Below, in pieces: positions 12,740 to 23,690 of a stretch of DNA of 60,000 nt. The notes under the pieces are model-generated. The model did not search any database and was not told where the DNA came from. It was given only the letters and a program-made list of their open reading frames with translations. The stretch comes from Cristatella mucedo (lineage: Eukaryota; Bryozoa; Phylactolaemata; Cristatellidae), in assembly GCA_009760855.2 (NCBI GenBank), contig WPIO01000062.1, positions 1,834,001-1,894,000 on the forward strand, given 5' to 3'. The translations under genes and the position numbers were made by a program. The stretch's first letter is position 1, and the number at the start of each line of letters is the position of its first letter.

Positions 12740-13198
12740 AAACAATTTTCCCGGCAGCAGCCACCTCTCTGGCAGACGCAGCGACCTCTTTGGCAGACGC
12801 AGCCGGACGGTACCGTCGCTCTGCCGTCTCGCTGCCACGTCGCTCTGCCGTCTCGCTGCCACGTCGCTCTGCCGTCTCGCTGCCACGTCGCTCTGCCGTC
12901 TCGCTGCCACGTCGCTCTGCCGTCTCGCTGCCACGTCGCTCTGCCGTCTCGCTGCCACGTCGCTCTGCCGTCTCGCTGCCACGTCGCTCTGCCGTCTCGC
13001 TGCCACGTCGCTCTGCCGTTTCGCTGCCACGTCGCTCTGCCGTTTCGCTGCCGCCTCGCTGCTCTCTAGCTGCCGGAAGCTGCCGCCTCTCCGCCGGATG
13101 CCTCCGCCTGGCACGTGGACGCTGCCTCTGTGAGCTCTGCCGCTACTTCTTCGGGCTCCACCGGCGTCTCTGCTAGCTCTGCCTTTGTCGCCCGGCAC
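12737..13198 (-). CDS. hypothetical repeat-containing ORF, 153 codons
   Basis: The C-terminal two thirds is a tandem VAARRQSD octapeptide encoded by the 24-bp DNA repeat at 12814-13052. The N-terminal part is Arg/Gly/Ser-rich with no known domain. It overlaps the 247-codon ORF 5' of it in a different frame (611 nt offset, -1 relative). Its stop coincides with the first base of the terminal repeat. Because the repeat unit is a multiple of three, several frames stay open automatically, so coding is uncertain. Confidence 0.25.
   Translation of the reverse strand: MPGDKGRASRDAGGARRSSGRAHRGSVHVPGGGIRRRGGSFRQLESSEAAAKRQSDVAAKRQSDVAARRQSDVAARRQSDVAARRQSDVAARRQSDVAARRQSDVAARRQSDVAARRQSDVAARRQSDGTVRLRLPKRSLRLPERWLLPGKLF
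12814..13052. repeat. 24-bp tandem repeat, about 10 units
   Basis: The unit is cgtcgctctgccgtctcgct plus gcca. The units are almost identical; the last two carry tctc-to-tttc changes. The period is a multiple of three, so no frame is interrupted; one minus frame encodes VAARRQSD repeats and one plus frame SAVSLPRR repeats. Confidence 0.95.
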
Positions 13199-13809
13199 AC
13201 CGTTGGCGATTGCTGCTGTCGCTTCCGGTCGCTCCTGTCTGCCGCCTCAGTCCGACCAGCGTCTATCATATCTGAGCGCAGCAGCCGCGCTTCACCGGCC
13301 TCCACCTCCAGCCGCTGCTTCGCTATTGCCCCCGCTTTCCTGGCACTTCGCAAGTCCGACCGCCTAGGCCTCTCCTCACCTTCAGGGCATGCAAACACCT
13401 TCACAAATGTTGCGTGCAGCTGGGCGTGGTCCTCTTGCACCGAGTTAGGAAGTCTCCCAGCGAACGTTAATGCCCAGCCTGCCAGGAACGCAAATGTGTA
13501 CATGTGGCACAAAGCCGAATCGACACCTCTTTTGTTAAGCCTCCGCTCTGAATCGAGCAGCCAGCTTAGCATGGCACAGCACCCTCCCTCCCCCCCTGGT
13601 TCGCCAAATGACAGCTTCGGCACTAATGTCCTTCGGCCGCCCGCAAACGCAGCGCTCGTACTGAAAAAACTAGTTCTCGCCGAAACGTGACTAATGCTGG
13701 TGCAGCCTTGTACGCTGGGCACGCTGGTTGACGACGCGTCGGTGCGGCGCCGATGCGCTGCTGCCTGCTCGCGCACCGGTTCGCCGACAGGAGCGGAACG
13801 GGCGAGCAA
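13066..13809 (-). CDS. hypothetical ORF, 247 codons, inside the direct-repeat element
   Basis: I do not recognise the protein. It is rich in Ala, Glu, Arg and Ser, with a hydrophobic patch (FAFLAGWALTFAG) near residue 107 and a charged C-terminal half that could be helical. There is no zinc knuckle, protease or polymerase motif. Its position between the terminal repeats suggests a gag-like or captured product if the element is an LTR type. GC-rich sequence favours long chance ORFs, so it may not be coding. Confidence 0.25.
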   Translation of the reverse strand: MLARSAPVGEPVREQAAAHRRRTDASSTSVPSVQGCTSISHVSARTSFFSTSAAFAGGRRTLVPKLSFGEPGGEGGCCAMLSWLLDSERRLNKRGVDSALCHMYTFAFLAGWALTFAGRLPNSVQEDHAQLHATFVKVFACPEGEERPRRSDLRSARKAGAIAKQRLEVEAGEARLLRSDMIDAGRTEAADRSDRKRQQQSPTVCRATKAELAETPVEPEEVAAELTEAASTCQAEASGGEAAASGS

Positions 13810-13991
13810 TGGCGAAGGGCGTCCGTCCGCGCTTTACGATAAAAACAAAATTTATTATATATTTATTTATTATATTTATTTATTTATTTTATTTTGAAAA
13901 ATATTTACGAAGTCGTCCCCGACGTTGTGGTATTCCAGCATCTTCTCCTGACGGGGCAACTCTGCTGCTTCTGCTGAAATAACTTGTAGTT

Positions 13992-14209
13992 TGACATTCT
14001 CTAAGCGGCAAGTACGCGATACCATGCAGAACGCCGAAGCGGGTTCAAAGGGTGTGGGAAGGATTCATACCCACGCAGCAGCGGGCGAGTACACGACTGC
14101 CCGGCTCGGCGCCTCGACGTTACTCGCCGGGCCTTTGCCCGCCCGTTACTTATATATCACTGTCATAAATAACAACAGCACATAAACCAACGACAGTGTC
14201 ATAATCTCA
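13992..14209. repeat. direct terminal repeat, copy 2
   Basis: Starts tgacattctctaagcggcaa and ends gtgtcataatctca. It is slightly longer than copy 1 through small insertions near 14055. Confidence 0.85.
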
Positions 14210-14607
14210 AAATAGCCACAATGAGGAGTTACAATACTGTAGACTCGCGCTTCTGGTGCAAAGTTTCCGTTTGCGAGATAGTTAGTGACCGTAATTCCTT
14301 TTGGGCACTCGGTCTCAAACATGAAGCGAAGTAAAGACTTCTATTGACTTTTGCTCTCCGCTATTGTTTTGTCCTTCGTGTGCTTGCGCCGGATGAAGTG
14401 GTGCACGCTATCCAAAACCATTCGGCATGCTTCATTTCCAGTGTGCGATGTCTATGCTGAACTTCGATTCTCTTAGGGTGCTATAGGCATGTTTCATTAT
14501 TACTAATACAGCGGTAGTGTGTAGCTACGCAGCACCGCCTTCATAGCGCTGCGTAGTGGGATTGTCTCCGCTAATTCCGAAACTTCCTGTAGGCGGTCTA
14601 ACTATGT
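14210..14607. other. intergenic with a short hairpin
   Basis: No gene. A stem-loop near 14531-14565 has 9-bp arms, ctacgcagc and gctgcgtag, with a loop of about 15 nt. A LINE-A-tail-like scrap (ttctcttagggtgctata) lies at 14469. Confidence 0.4.
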
Positions 14608-15050
14608 ATCTGTATGTATCTCCGTCTGTAACTCCACAAAGTCATAAAGACCATGTGGGTGTTACGCAGGAGAGTTTTGTATAGCGCACTCACAGCCTAA
14701 GCGGCTTTCGGTACGCATTCGGTTGCCAACAGACTTCGTCTCCCGCAACAAAGAGAAAGTGGGAAGCATAGCAGAGTCAGGAGAGCAGTTGAGGTAGTGA
14801 GTAGCATGGAAGTAGCAGCTCAGGACCGCTGAAAATGATGAGCCATAGTCGGCAGTAGGAGAGTAGTTGTCGTTGCGTAAGAGTTGTGGAAGCGAGTTCC
14901 ACAGTCTAGGACCTGCAGAGCTAAAGCTTCTGTCGCCAACGGTCTTAAAGCGGAGGAACGGAACAGCTAATTTATTGTCCACACAGGACCTGAGGGTGCG
15001 AAGAGGCTGAAACTGACGCAGCAGTTCAGCTAGGTACGAAGGAACTATGG
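14608..15050 (-). mobile_element. LINE-B 3' region
   Basis: The minus strand encodes the LINE-B C-terminus (NKLAVPFLRFKTVGDRSFSS, GPRLWNSLPQLLRN) and the conserved 3' end ending near a cggagatacat terminus. It closely matches 29961-30238, 44332-44596 and 51160-51645. 5' truncated. Confidence 0.85.
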
Positions 15051-15464
15051 CTGTGTGCCTGATGCTACTAACAGTTCATTTCCTGTCTAGGCAGCAGAAG
15101 CGTGTCTTTGAGGTATTGCCTCTAAACCCCAACCTAAATATATTACTTTTTGACCCGGTCCGCCAGTTTCCCCCTGGATGGTAAAGATATTGCTTTACCA
15201 AGAACTGCCGACCAATGAGGATTCTGAAGAGGCGAATGCAACTCGTTGCTGTTAGCTGCCAGCGCATTCCGACGGCTGAATGCACGCGCAAAAGGCGCTC
15301 ATCGCTCGTACGTACTCTATACGCGAGGTTCATATTCCTCCTCTGCGTCCTACCGAGCGAGCGTCGCTGCTCAGTGCCGCCGGTCCTGACCAGCGACGGA
15401 GAGTGGCAAACAAACAATCGGAGGCTGGACGCGCTGACTTCTTTTCAGGCTCGTATAGCCTCCG
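15051..15464. other. intergenic, no gene recognised
   Basis: Overlapping open frames on both strands, none with a known domain. Confidence 0.4.
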
Positions 15465-15885
15465 GGTCTCAGCCCAGGGATTAAGGTGCTCAATCTTTGC
15501 GACTGTTGCGTCCGTTGTACTTCATATCTTATGTATTCGATCTTAGCGACTTGTCTTTATGTGACGCATCAGCGCTTGCTCGCAGATTGCAGCGCTTGTC
15601 CGCAGATTGCAGCACTTGTCCACAGCTTACACCCTGGGGTATTCCTACGCCGGGAGTGGCCCAATAAATGTCTTGCGGGACAACTCGAGTCTCAGTCATT
15701 AAGGAGGCACGTTGCATAGACTGCTTGCGTCCTCCACCTGCTGGCATAAGAACGACCCAGGTCGTGTGTTCAACACCTTCAGTGGGCGTTCCTTTATTGC
15801 CCTCTGCAAGCGGTGGCGATAGCCGTCAAGGCTCTTCTGCCGCTATTTAAAACGAGGCTGTTAAATCAGCTGACCGAAAGTTGCA
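15465..15885 (+). mobile_element. tRNA-derived SINE interrupted by about 250 bp
   Basis: The head (tctcagcccagggattaagg, 15467 onward) and the B-box-containing part resuming near 15752 (cccaggtcgtgtgttcaa) belong to one SINE. The body follows (gtggcgatagccgtcaaggc, ctcttctgccgctatttaaa, gaggctgttaaatc). The intervening 15495-15745 is foreign and includes a 20-bp tandem repeat at 15571-15625. The body matches copies at 30322, 16796 (minus) and 50062 (minus). Confidence 0.7.
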
Positions 15886-15899
15886 GCCTTAACCTTAAG

Positions 15900-15998
15900 A
15901 TTCAATAGTAATAATAACAATAATAATAATATTAATAAGACATTTGTTTAGTGTCCTAATCCTAAGAAAACTAAGTCTCTTTCTTAGTACAGTTAATT
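15900..15998 (-). mobile_element. diverged LINE-A-like tail
   Basis: An AAT-rich run followed by ctaagtctctttcttagtac resembles the LINE-A terminus on the minus strand, but the gggcgc block is mutated. Confidence 0.4.
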
Positions 15999-16359
15999 AT
16001 AGGGCGCCCGGGTGCAGGCTCGCACTCACTAAGCGGGCTGACGTCACCCATTTTATTCATGACCTCAACCGCAGGGGTCGACAGCCTCACCCCACACACC
16101 TGCACCGCCGCCTGCGTCGGCTAGCTGCCAAGGGTCAGCCAAATGCAATTAGGGTCATACGACCCTCGGCCGCCATTCCCAGACTTTCAGCCCGTCCTTC
16201 GGCCTGAATGGACTTATCCTTTTTAATTCACTTTGACCTGTCAACTTGACCGCCAGCGAACTCATCCCCTAAGTAGTACACGAGAGCTGCGTTAGTTAAA
16301 TCGGTTGCTGCAGTGCTCGTGCATAGATAGCCGTTCGCTCTACGATTGAAATACGTATT
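15999..16359. other. intergenic, no gene recognised
   Basis: Contains an 87-codon open frame on the plus strand (from 15944) without known features. Confidence 0.4.
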
Positions 16360-16441
16360 CGTCAAGTGCCTAGAAAGAGATTGAGTTCTCCGAGGGGGCT
16401 ATATCAAACGCATTATTATTATTATTATTATTATTATTGCT
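16360..16441 (+). mobile_element. LINE-A 3' tail
   Basis: Reads gtgcctagaaagagattgag, then ctccgagggggctatatc, and ends in about eight ATT units. Confidence 0.8.
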
Positions 16442-16795
16442 ATTACAACTCTTGATCCTCTTCGCGACACTCACTTGCGTGAGCTTTTGGAGTCGGTTTG
16501 CTGTTGTGCGCCGCTACTTCTTCCCAACACCAGAGATGGACCCCCACAATATGCGCTGGAAAGGAAGCATGTCGTTCGGTCGTTTGTCGAAACGTACGAG
16601 CTCAAAGTCGACCGACCACACAGACCAGCGGCTGATGCGACGGGGCATACTATAATTCGTAAGTATTTCAGATTGATAGACCGGCCCGGGAAAAAGGAGG
16701 AAAAGGATTTAAGGAAAAGTGATAAAAGCTTGAAAATCAATACTATGTGCGATTGGGAGCAAGTGCGGATAGGGAAGAGGTGATGCAATAGAAAA
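16442..16795. other. intergenic, no gene recognised
   Basis: Two antiparallel open frames of about 100 codons shadow each other and neither has a recognisable domain. Confidence 0.4.
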
Positions 16796-16937
16796 AAATC
16801 GCTGGTTTAACAGCCTCGTTTGTACAGCGGCAGAAGAGCCTTAACGGTTGTCGCCACCGTTCGCAATTGGCAATAAAGGACTGCCCACTGCAGGATTTGA
16901 ATCCACGACCTCGGTTGTGAATAACAAGCGCCTCCTA
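16796..16937 (-). mobile_element. tRNA-derived SINE
   Basis: On the minus strand there is a B-box-like region (gatttgaatcc as read on plus), then the body (gttcgcaattggcaataaag on plus) and the conserved aagagccttaacggttgtcg block. It ends at aacagcctcgtttgtacagc. Same family as 50062-50222. Confidence 0.7.
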
Positions 16938-17570
16938 ATAATAATAATAATAAAAGAACTGTATTGCACTGTAAGAGCATAAATCTCTTTCTAGGTGCTT
17001 AAACGTATGCTGTAAAGAAATCATTTCAATTTCTTAGTGATGACATGAACAATGTCAGAGCACATACGCACCCAAGGACTATTCATAAGGACCTAGCAAA
17101 TGCTGTGGGGAACCGGTGCATTTTTAGCTTCTTTAACAATGACAGGTGATGAGATGCCAAGACACCAGCTGGGAGTGAGTTCCATATTTGGGACCATACG
17201 AACTGAGGACCAGCCGTCTCCAAAGGATTTGAGGTTGGTTAGAGGCACACCTGAACGGCTTGAGATAGAAGAGGGGGTATGGTAAGAAACCTGACTAGGA
17301 AGTCTTTCGGACAGGTTGAGATAAAAAAAAGTCGAGACGGGATGTCGCAAATGCGTGGACCAGAGCTTGGATGTTGTATCCCTGCCTAGAGGGCCTGAAT
17401 ATTTGCAAAATCACGTAGCTGAAAGAGGTAGACTTGGCTGTCGAGCTGCTGTGGTCGTCTGGTGAAAGGTCACTTTTGAATAGGAGACCCGAATTTCGTG
17501 CAGATGCTACTGGAGAGATACTGGCCGTGCCAATTTCGAGGGTTAGCTTTTTCGATTACTGAGTAACACT
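16938..17570 (-). mobile_element. LINE-A 3' region, degenerate
   Basis: An ATT-type tail at 16938 is followed on the minus strand by the conserved terminus, the 3' UTR and then coding remnants that align with 10960-11500. Stops and indels are frequent. Confidence 0.7.
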
Positions 17571-17654
17571 AAATTTTCCAATAGCTATTAAGTTGATATA
17601 TTGTCATTCCAATTTGAGAAATTGTGTTACCATTCAAGTACGAATAAATATAGT

Positions 17655-17765
17655 TATAATAATGTATTTGATATAGCGCCCTCAGAGAACTCAATCTCTT
17701 CCTAGCACTTTACATTAACTGCATAGGAAGCACGATCGAGTGGTTACTGGTAGCATGCTCAATGA
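17655..17765 (-). mobile_element. LINE-A 3' tail
   Basis: Conserved terminus tatagcgccctcagagaact on plus. It is truncated after about 110 bp where the next copy begins, so two LINE-A 3' ends abut in the same orientation. Confidence 0.8.
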
Positions 17766-20145
17766 CAATAATAATAATAACAATAATAATAATGCATTTG
17801 ATATAGCGCCCTCAGAGAACTCAATCTCTTTCTAGGCGCTTTGCATTTGCTGCAAAGGAAGCAAGATCGAATGGTTAGTGTTAGTATGCTGAGTACAAGA
17901 ATAACTTGCTTAGGGGTGACATGCAAAGGGTCAGCATGCAAGTATGCAAATATGGTTAGTGGCAGCATGCACAGTGTTAGCACGCATAAGCACATAAAGG
18001 ACGAATCGCAGGGACCAACTATAGGCTGGGATAAATAGATGCCTTTTCTGTTTGTTTTTAAATATGGACAAGTCAGGAGACGTCGCAACGCAAGTCGGGA
18101 GTGATTTCCAGGCTTTGGGAGCACAAGAACTAAAAGCACGGTCTCCAAAGGATTTGAGATTTGAATGTGGTATGGGTAAACACTTAGATTCCGAAAAGCT
18201 GGTTGTGCGATGCTTAGCCTGATGGGGGAGTAGGTCTGATAAGTAGGCTGGAGCCAAAGAATGAAGGACATAAAAGTTGGTGACAAAAACTTGAATTTGA
18301 TGTGCAGCTTGCCTGGGAGGCAGAGCAGGTCGGCAAGAAGTGGTGTGATGTGGCAACTGCGACGTACAGAACAGACAAGCCTAGCTGCAGAGTTTTGCAC
18401 CATCTGTAAGCCTCTGAGTGCACAGGCCGATAGACCAGCAAGTAGTGAGTGAAAGAAGTCCAGACGGGATATCCCAAATGCATGGACCTATTTATGTGTT
18501 ATCTCTGTCTAAACAAGCCCGAATTTTAGCAATGTTAAGTAGCTGAAAGTGGGCAGACATGACTGTGGAGCAGATGCGGTCGTCTAATAAAAGGTCACTT
18601 TGGAACATGACACCTATATTTCTTGCAGCTTTAACAGGAGATATGCTGGCAGAGCCAATTTTGAGCGTCAGCCTTTCCAATGTCTGAATCACACTTGGTT
18701 TGCACATAACCAGTAAGTTGATTTTTATCATCATTCAGTTTAAGAGAGTTTGCTGCCATCCATGTGCGAATGTCATCAATGCATACAGCAAAGAAGTTGA
18801 GTGAATTCGAAGTGCTCGAGGGCTGGGAGGGATCAAAGCAGATGTACAACACGTGTCATCCGCATAGAAGTGAAAGCCTAGATTGTGCTTGGCAATCACA
18901 TTGGCAAGAAGAATATAAATCGTGAAAAGAATGGGACCAAGCACAGAGCCCTGAGGTACCCCCCCCCATATTTCAGAGGTTCCTCGAATGATCTTTGTCC
19001 ATTCACATCAATACTCCGGAATCTCCTACTGAGACAGGACCTGAACCATTGCAATGCAGTGCCAATGATGCCCAGGCAAGATGAGAGGCGCTCAAGAAGG
19101 ATTTGGTGATTGATAGTATCAAAAGCTGCCGAAAGATCGAGTAAAACAAGCAGAGATACTCGACCAAAGTCTGCCTTCCTAAGCAGGTCAATGTACACCC
19201 GAAGCAATGCTGACTCTGTGGACTGATTAGCCCTAAAATTAGACTGAAACTTACTAGCAAGGTATGCAGTTTCAATATACGAGTTAAGCTGGTCTGCTGT
19301 GACTCGTTTCAGTGTCTTTGATTGGAACAGCAGAAGGGAGACTGGTCGGTAGTTGCTCACGTTCTCTTGGATTAGTGTCGCTTTCTTGTGTAGTGGCCTG
19401 ACTAAAGCCTTTTCGAAAGGTGCTGGGACATTACCTGAGACTAATGACATACTAAAGATGCTAGTTATGCATGGCATCAGCAGATCAATGTAACAATGTA
19501 ACGTAGAAGCAGGACACTGGGAGTAGGGTCCATAGGACTAGCTGTCTTCTTAGATTGGGATATGAACTTCAGGACGTAGACGTAGCGACCTCCACGACCT
19601 TATCGAATGTAGACATTGAGGTGCTGCTTGGAATTGAGGGACATAATTACAGGGGAGATGCTGGCATCTTAGGGATGGACTCCCTGATCTTGTCTATCTT
19701 GTTGACAAAGAAGCTAGATCATCAATCAGCTAGATCATCACAGGGATTACTAGGTAAGGAGCTAACCTGGGAGTGGTTAAGGAGATGGTTGATCGTCGAC
19801 ATCAGCATTTTTGGATTGTGCATCTGTGATTCAACAATGTTTTTTTTTTATAGAAGCTAGACTTGGCCTTTGCTATGATCGATTGGTACGATCTACCACA
19901 GTCCTCGTGTGCAATTCGATGGACAGTCAGTCATGATCTTGTGTATGCTTTTTCAAGTTTGCGCTTAGTAAACCTAGCTAGTTTAATGTCTGTGGTTAAC
20001 CGTGTGCTTTCTAGGAGGTCGCACAGTGCGCTTAGTCAGAGGTGCCAACTCTTTGAGCACGTCAGCTAGTGTCGTGTTGTAGCAACCTACCAATGATGAC
20101 AGATCGACAGGAGGATTGAGCTGCAGAGGCGAAGCAGATATTTTC
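17766..20145 (-). mobile_element. LINE-A, longest copy in the window (2.4 kb)
   Basis: The copy is read on the minus strand from 20145 towards 17766. After the endonuclease there is a PPVDLSSLVGCYNTTLADVL stretch and the thumb-proximal AKSSFYKKN region. The reverse transcriptase follows: NYRPVSLL near 19350, STESALLRVYIDLL near 19200, LLDLSAAFDTINHQILLERL near 19130 and the catalytic FHFYADDT near 18860. Then come NIGVMFQSDLLLDD, the C-terminal domain ending AYLSDLLPHQAKHRT, and a 3' UTR with an ATT tail at 17766. Frameshifts break it into at least five frames, so it is inactive. The clade assignment (CR1/L2) rests on motif order and the microsatellite tail. Confidence 0.9.
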
Positions 20146-20930
20146 GCACAGACAGCACTGATGTTAATGTTGGCAATACATGCTGCATCGGAGCTGAGAG
20201 AGTTTGAGATGCTTGAAGGCTGGGAAGGATTAAAGTACAAATACAGGCTGTGTCATCTGCATAAAAATGAAAGCTTAGATTGTGCGTGGCGATTACATCG
20301 GCAAGAGGGAAATACAAATTTTGAAAATAATTGGAACTTAAACGGATCCCCGGGACATGACCGTACTTTTAAGGCTCATTTGATGAACGTTGAACGTTTA
20401 ACATGTACTCTCTGAAATTTTCCCCTGAGATATTACCTAAACCAATGTATCACAGTGCCTGTAATGCCTAGGTGAGACTGTTGCTCAAGAAGAACACAGT
20501 GATCACTAGTATATAATAGTATAGGCTGTTCGATTCACTAATATTATTTCTATAGCGCCTGAAAAGGCATTAGTAGCTATCACCAGCTGCATCATGTAAT
20601 GACATCAAGTTTGGGCGAGAGATTCAGCAAAACTAGCAGAGAGAATATCTTAAGCATTCTTAAAAAAGTAGTAGTGCTGACTCTGTGTAGTGATTTGCTT
20701 AAATTTTAACTGGAAGTTGGTTGCTAGGTTTTAAGTTGAGTTTTGATATTAAGAGTTTAGCTGGTTTGAGACTAATCGCTGCAATATCTTTGATAGGAAA
20801 CCCAACTCAGAGACTGTGACTAAATTGCTGAAGTTCCCCTCGTCTAGTGTCGACTCTCCTCTCATTAAGTGGCCCGAGAACCACACAATCTCAAACGTCC
20901 TCGTTTTGTTAATTTTTCGCTGTCAACCGC
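20146..20930 (-). mobile_element. second LINE-A reverse-transcriptase fragment
   Basis: The FHFYADDT catalytic box recurs near 20270 with a second STESALL-like motif near 20690, so this is a separate, more diverged copy abutting the 17766-20145 element. It has many stops, including one inside the fingers region. Confidence 0.75.
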
Positions 20931-21326
20931 GAAGAGAGCTGTTCTCGAGGTACCGGCTTTGTAGACAATATAAACATTGAATCAGCAAGCTACCCACAAA
21001 ATATGTACATAAGGAATCACATTTATGTTTCGGTTAGCTGGTGTCGTATCTTGCACCAAGAAATGTGTTCACATGTATTGGATTGAATCACTTCAAGAAA
21101 AAGACTTTCGCTATAATAATACAATTGCAATAAATTAAAATTTTTTCTGTTTTAATAAGGATAAAAATTTGGCCGTGTAACGGACTTGTCAATATCAATA
21201 GGTGATTCTCAAGAACAGCATGCTCACTACAGAAAGTACATACATGTACAGGTCACGACATATGGATCTATAGAGACTCCTGTTACAAATATCAGGGCAA
21301 TTAAGGGGCTAGAAGGATATAAGTTT

Positions 21327-21332
<6 letters not shown>
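20931..21332. other. intergenic, AT-rich
   Basis: No gene or repeat terminus recognised. Confidence 0.4.

Positions 21333-21388
<56 letters not shown>
21333..21388. repeat. compound (AT)n(GT)n microsatellite
   Basis: About 13 AT units run directly into about 14 GT units. An overlapping open frame of alternating Ile/Tyr and Cys/Val is an artefact of the repeat. Confidence 0.95.
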
Positions 21389-21391
<3 letters not shown>

Positions 21392-21735
21392 CATATAAAT
21401 ATATATTAAACAGTGTAACGCGTATTTAAATATCTAAATGTAGGCTGATATTAGTCTGACCTTTATAGCTGCCCTAATTAACAGTTCCTAGATTGTGATT
21501 ATTAAGCATTCAATGGATCTTTATCATGGGTAGCTAGAAAACATTGCTATTTATATGCTTGGTCAGCGATCTCCCAGCTTTGTAACTATATACCCTAGAG
21601 TAGGCTTCACCAGCTGGGGAGTTGATACGGCCAGCTCGAGCTCTGTACAAGACCGGCTACTACGTTCAGCCGAACAGATATTTAAACTGGCTTAACATTG
21701 CATGTCGAAACATCGCTGACAGTAACTTCTTGAGA
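21389..21735. other. intergenic, no gene recognised
   Basis: Nothing recognised. Confidence 0.4.
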
Positions 21736-22380
21736 CCCGGACACCTGGGAAAAAGGGTTCACGTAGAACCAGCATTGACGAAGCTAGAATACCTCATCCT
21801 CAGGATGGATTCATCTAGTGTCACTCTTGTGACGCCTGACCGTAATGTAGATGTACTATTCGAAAACGACTTATCAGATGAGCACTTTGCCTCCACTGTC
21901 AAGTCGGAATACTTTTAGCTGAAGAAAAATTGTCTAAATTAGGGCATTCTCAGTTTTGAGCATGACAGCCTTACTAGTTAACGCGTGTGTGACATCGAGT
22001 CTAGATTATTGCAGTTCCATTTATTCAGGACTTCCGGACAGTGCTATTAATCGTCTACAACTGGTGCAAAAGTCGGCAGCTCGTCTGCTCTGTCGGCAAC
22101 GGAGTAGCTACCGAATAATACTGCTTCTGTCCGAGCTTTACTGGCTCAAAATCAAGCATTGAATCGATTAAAAGATTGTCTGCAGATTGTCCTACAGGTC
22201 ACTCCGCTCGCTTGCACCAGCCTACATATCCGATCTCCTAACTGCTCCAGTGTGCTGTCGAAAAATGTGCTACTCGGCGTCTAGTCATCTCGCCGTCCTT
22301 TGCGCTAAATTGAAATATTTTGGCGATCGCGTGTGCACTGAAAGTTTGGAACTCTCTGCAACTAGTTAGGTTTGTAGCTC
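21736..22380 (+). mobile_element. CR1/L2-type LINE fragment, related subfamily
   Basis: Coding signatures in order are LDYCSSIYSGLPDSAINRLQ, LVQKSAARLLCRQRSSYRI and YRSLRSLAPAYISDLL. The body is clearly homologous to LINE-A but more distant than the other copies, so it may be a third subfamily. No tail is present. Confidence 0.7.
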
Positions 22381-22419
22381 CATTTAGAATTCAATGATAT
22401 TAGGGGATATCATGATTAC

Positions 22420-22660
22420 AAGCCTGTAATACATTCAAGGCTTTGGGAGCGTAGAAAATGAACACGCGGTTTTCAAAAGGTTTGAAATTGGTAAGAGGCG
22501 CAGCTAAACCACCAGTGTCAAAGGCGCGGTTTCTACGATGGGATTGCTGAAGAGTAAATAGTTAGGATAGGTAAGCCAAAACAGGAGGCTTGCAGAGGGT
22601 GGTTAACGATAAGTGGCAGGACCAGGCGGCCAACGCACTGCTTACAGCCGGCTGCACGTC
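22420..22660 (-). mobile_element. LINE-A C-terminal fragment
   Basis: The plus strand reads caaggctttgggagcgtaga and ggttttcaaaaggtttgaaa, the reverse complement of the LINE-A FGDRAFSSYAPKAW region. It lies tail to tail with the preceding fragment. Confidence 0.6.
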
Positions 22661-22739
22661 AGAGAGAAGTGGTGGACCGTGCGGTTATTTCAAAATTTCA
22701 TGACAGAGCGGCCTACCTGCAGATTAATTCACTATACAT

Positions 22740-23690
22740 TGCTAAAATTTGGGCGCTTGCTTAGACAGGGATACCACATCCAAATTGGTATATGCATTTG
22801 TGACATCCCGTCTCGACTTCTATAGCTCACTGCTTGCTGGTCAACCGGCCTGTGCACTCAGGCGCTTACAGCTGGTGCAAAAATCTGCAGCTAGGCCACA
22901 TTTGCATGCTGACCCTATGCATGTCACCCCTAACCATGTTATTCATTTTGTTTGTTTATCAAGCATGATATTACTCACCATTCAATTGCATTTCCCTTTG
23001 CAGCAAATGTAAAGCGCCTAGAGAGATTGAGTTCTCTGAGGGCGCTTTATCAAGTGCATTATTATTATTATTATTATTATACGCTTGTCTGTCCTGAACG
23101 ACGCAGTTTCCAAATCACACCACTTCTCGCCTACCTGCACTGGCTCCCAGTCAAGAAGCGCATCGACTTCAAGGCTCTGTCACTGTCGCGAAATTGTAGG
23201 TCCCTTCATTCGTTGGCGCCAGCCTACCTATCAGATCTATTCCCCCCACCAGGCTAAGTATCGTGCCATCCACTTCTCTGAATCCGATCGTTTAGGTAAA
23301 CCTCTTACGAACCTCAAATCCTTTAGAGACCGTGACTTTAGTTCGTTTGTTTCTAAAGCCTGGAACTCACTTCCGACTGGCGTCACGACATCCCCTGACT
23401 TGACGATATTTTAAAAGTAGCTAAAACGCATCTATTAATCACAGCAATTAGTGGGCCTACGTGAATCGTCCTTTGTGTACTTATACGCGCTGGTACTGCG
23501 GATGCTGCCACTAACTATCTTGGCATGCTGACCTGGTGCATGTCACCTCTAACCATGCTGTACTTATTGTCACTGAGCATGTTACCACTAACCATTCACC
23601 AACGCTTCCCATCCAGCATATGTAACGTGCCTAGAAAGAGATTAAGTTCTCTGAGGGCGCTAGACAAATGTATTATTATTATCCTTTGTT
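22740..23690 (+). mobile_element. LINE-A copy interrupted by another LINE-A
   Basis: The coding sequence runs to RRLQLVQKSAARP, stops at 22893 and resumes near 23084 with LSVLNDAVS in one frame, or the expected LVCPERRSFQITPLLA in another. It then continues through FRSLHSL-like and SYL-like signatures and the 3' UTR to an ATT tail at 23680. Removing 22893-23083 restores collinearity with other copies. Confidence 0.85.
22893..23083 (+). mobile_element. nested 5'-truncated LINE-A (about 190 bp)
   Basis: Consists only of LINE-A 3' UTR plus the terminus (aaatgtaaagcgcctagaga) and about eight ATT units. It sits inside the coding region of another LINE-A copy in the same orientation. The target duplication, if any, is very short. 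Confidence 0.8.

Larger units (their letters stand above)
12529..14209 (-). mobile_element. candidate non-autonomous LTR-type element
   Basis: Two direct repeats, 12529-12739 (211 bp) and 13992-14209 (218 bp), begin with TG and end with CA and flank 1.25 kb. The internal region carries a 24-bp coding tandem repeat and minus-strand open frames, but no protease, reverse transcriptase or integrase motif. The minus orientation is inferred from two facts: the longest open frames run that way, and the 153-codon frame ends with TGA exactly where the distal repeat begins. No clear target-site duplication or primer-binding site was found, so a large segmental duplication remains possible. Confidence 0.5.

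Noticed and set aside
13590-13620. ttcgccaaatg region as an LTR primer-binding site
   Set aside because: It reads tttggcgaacc on the minus strand but lies almost 400 nt from the proximal terminal repeat, far from where a primer site should be.
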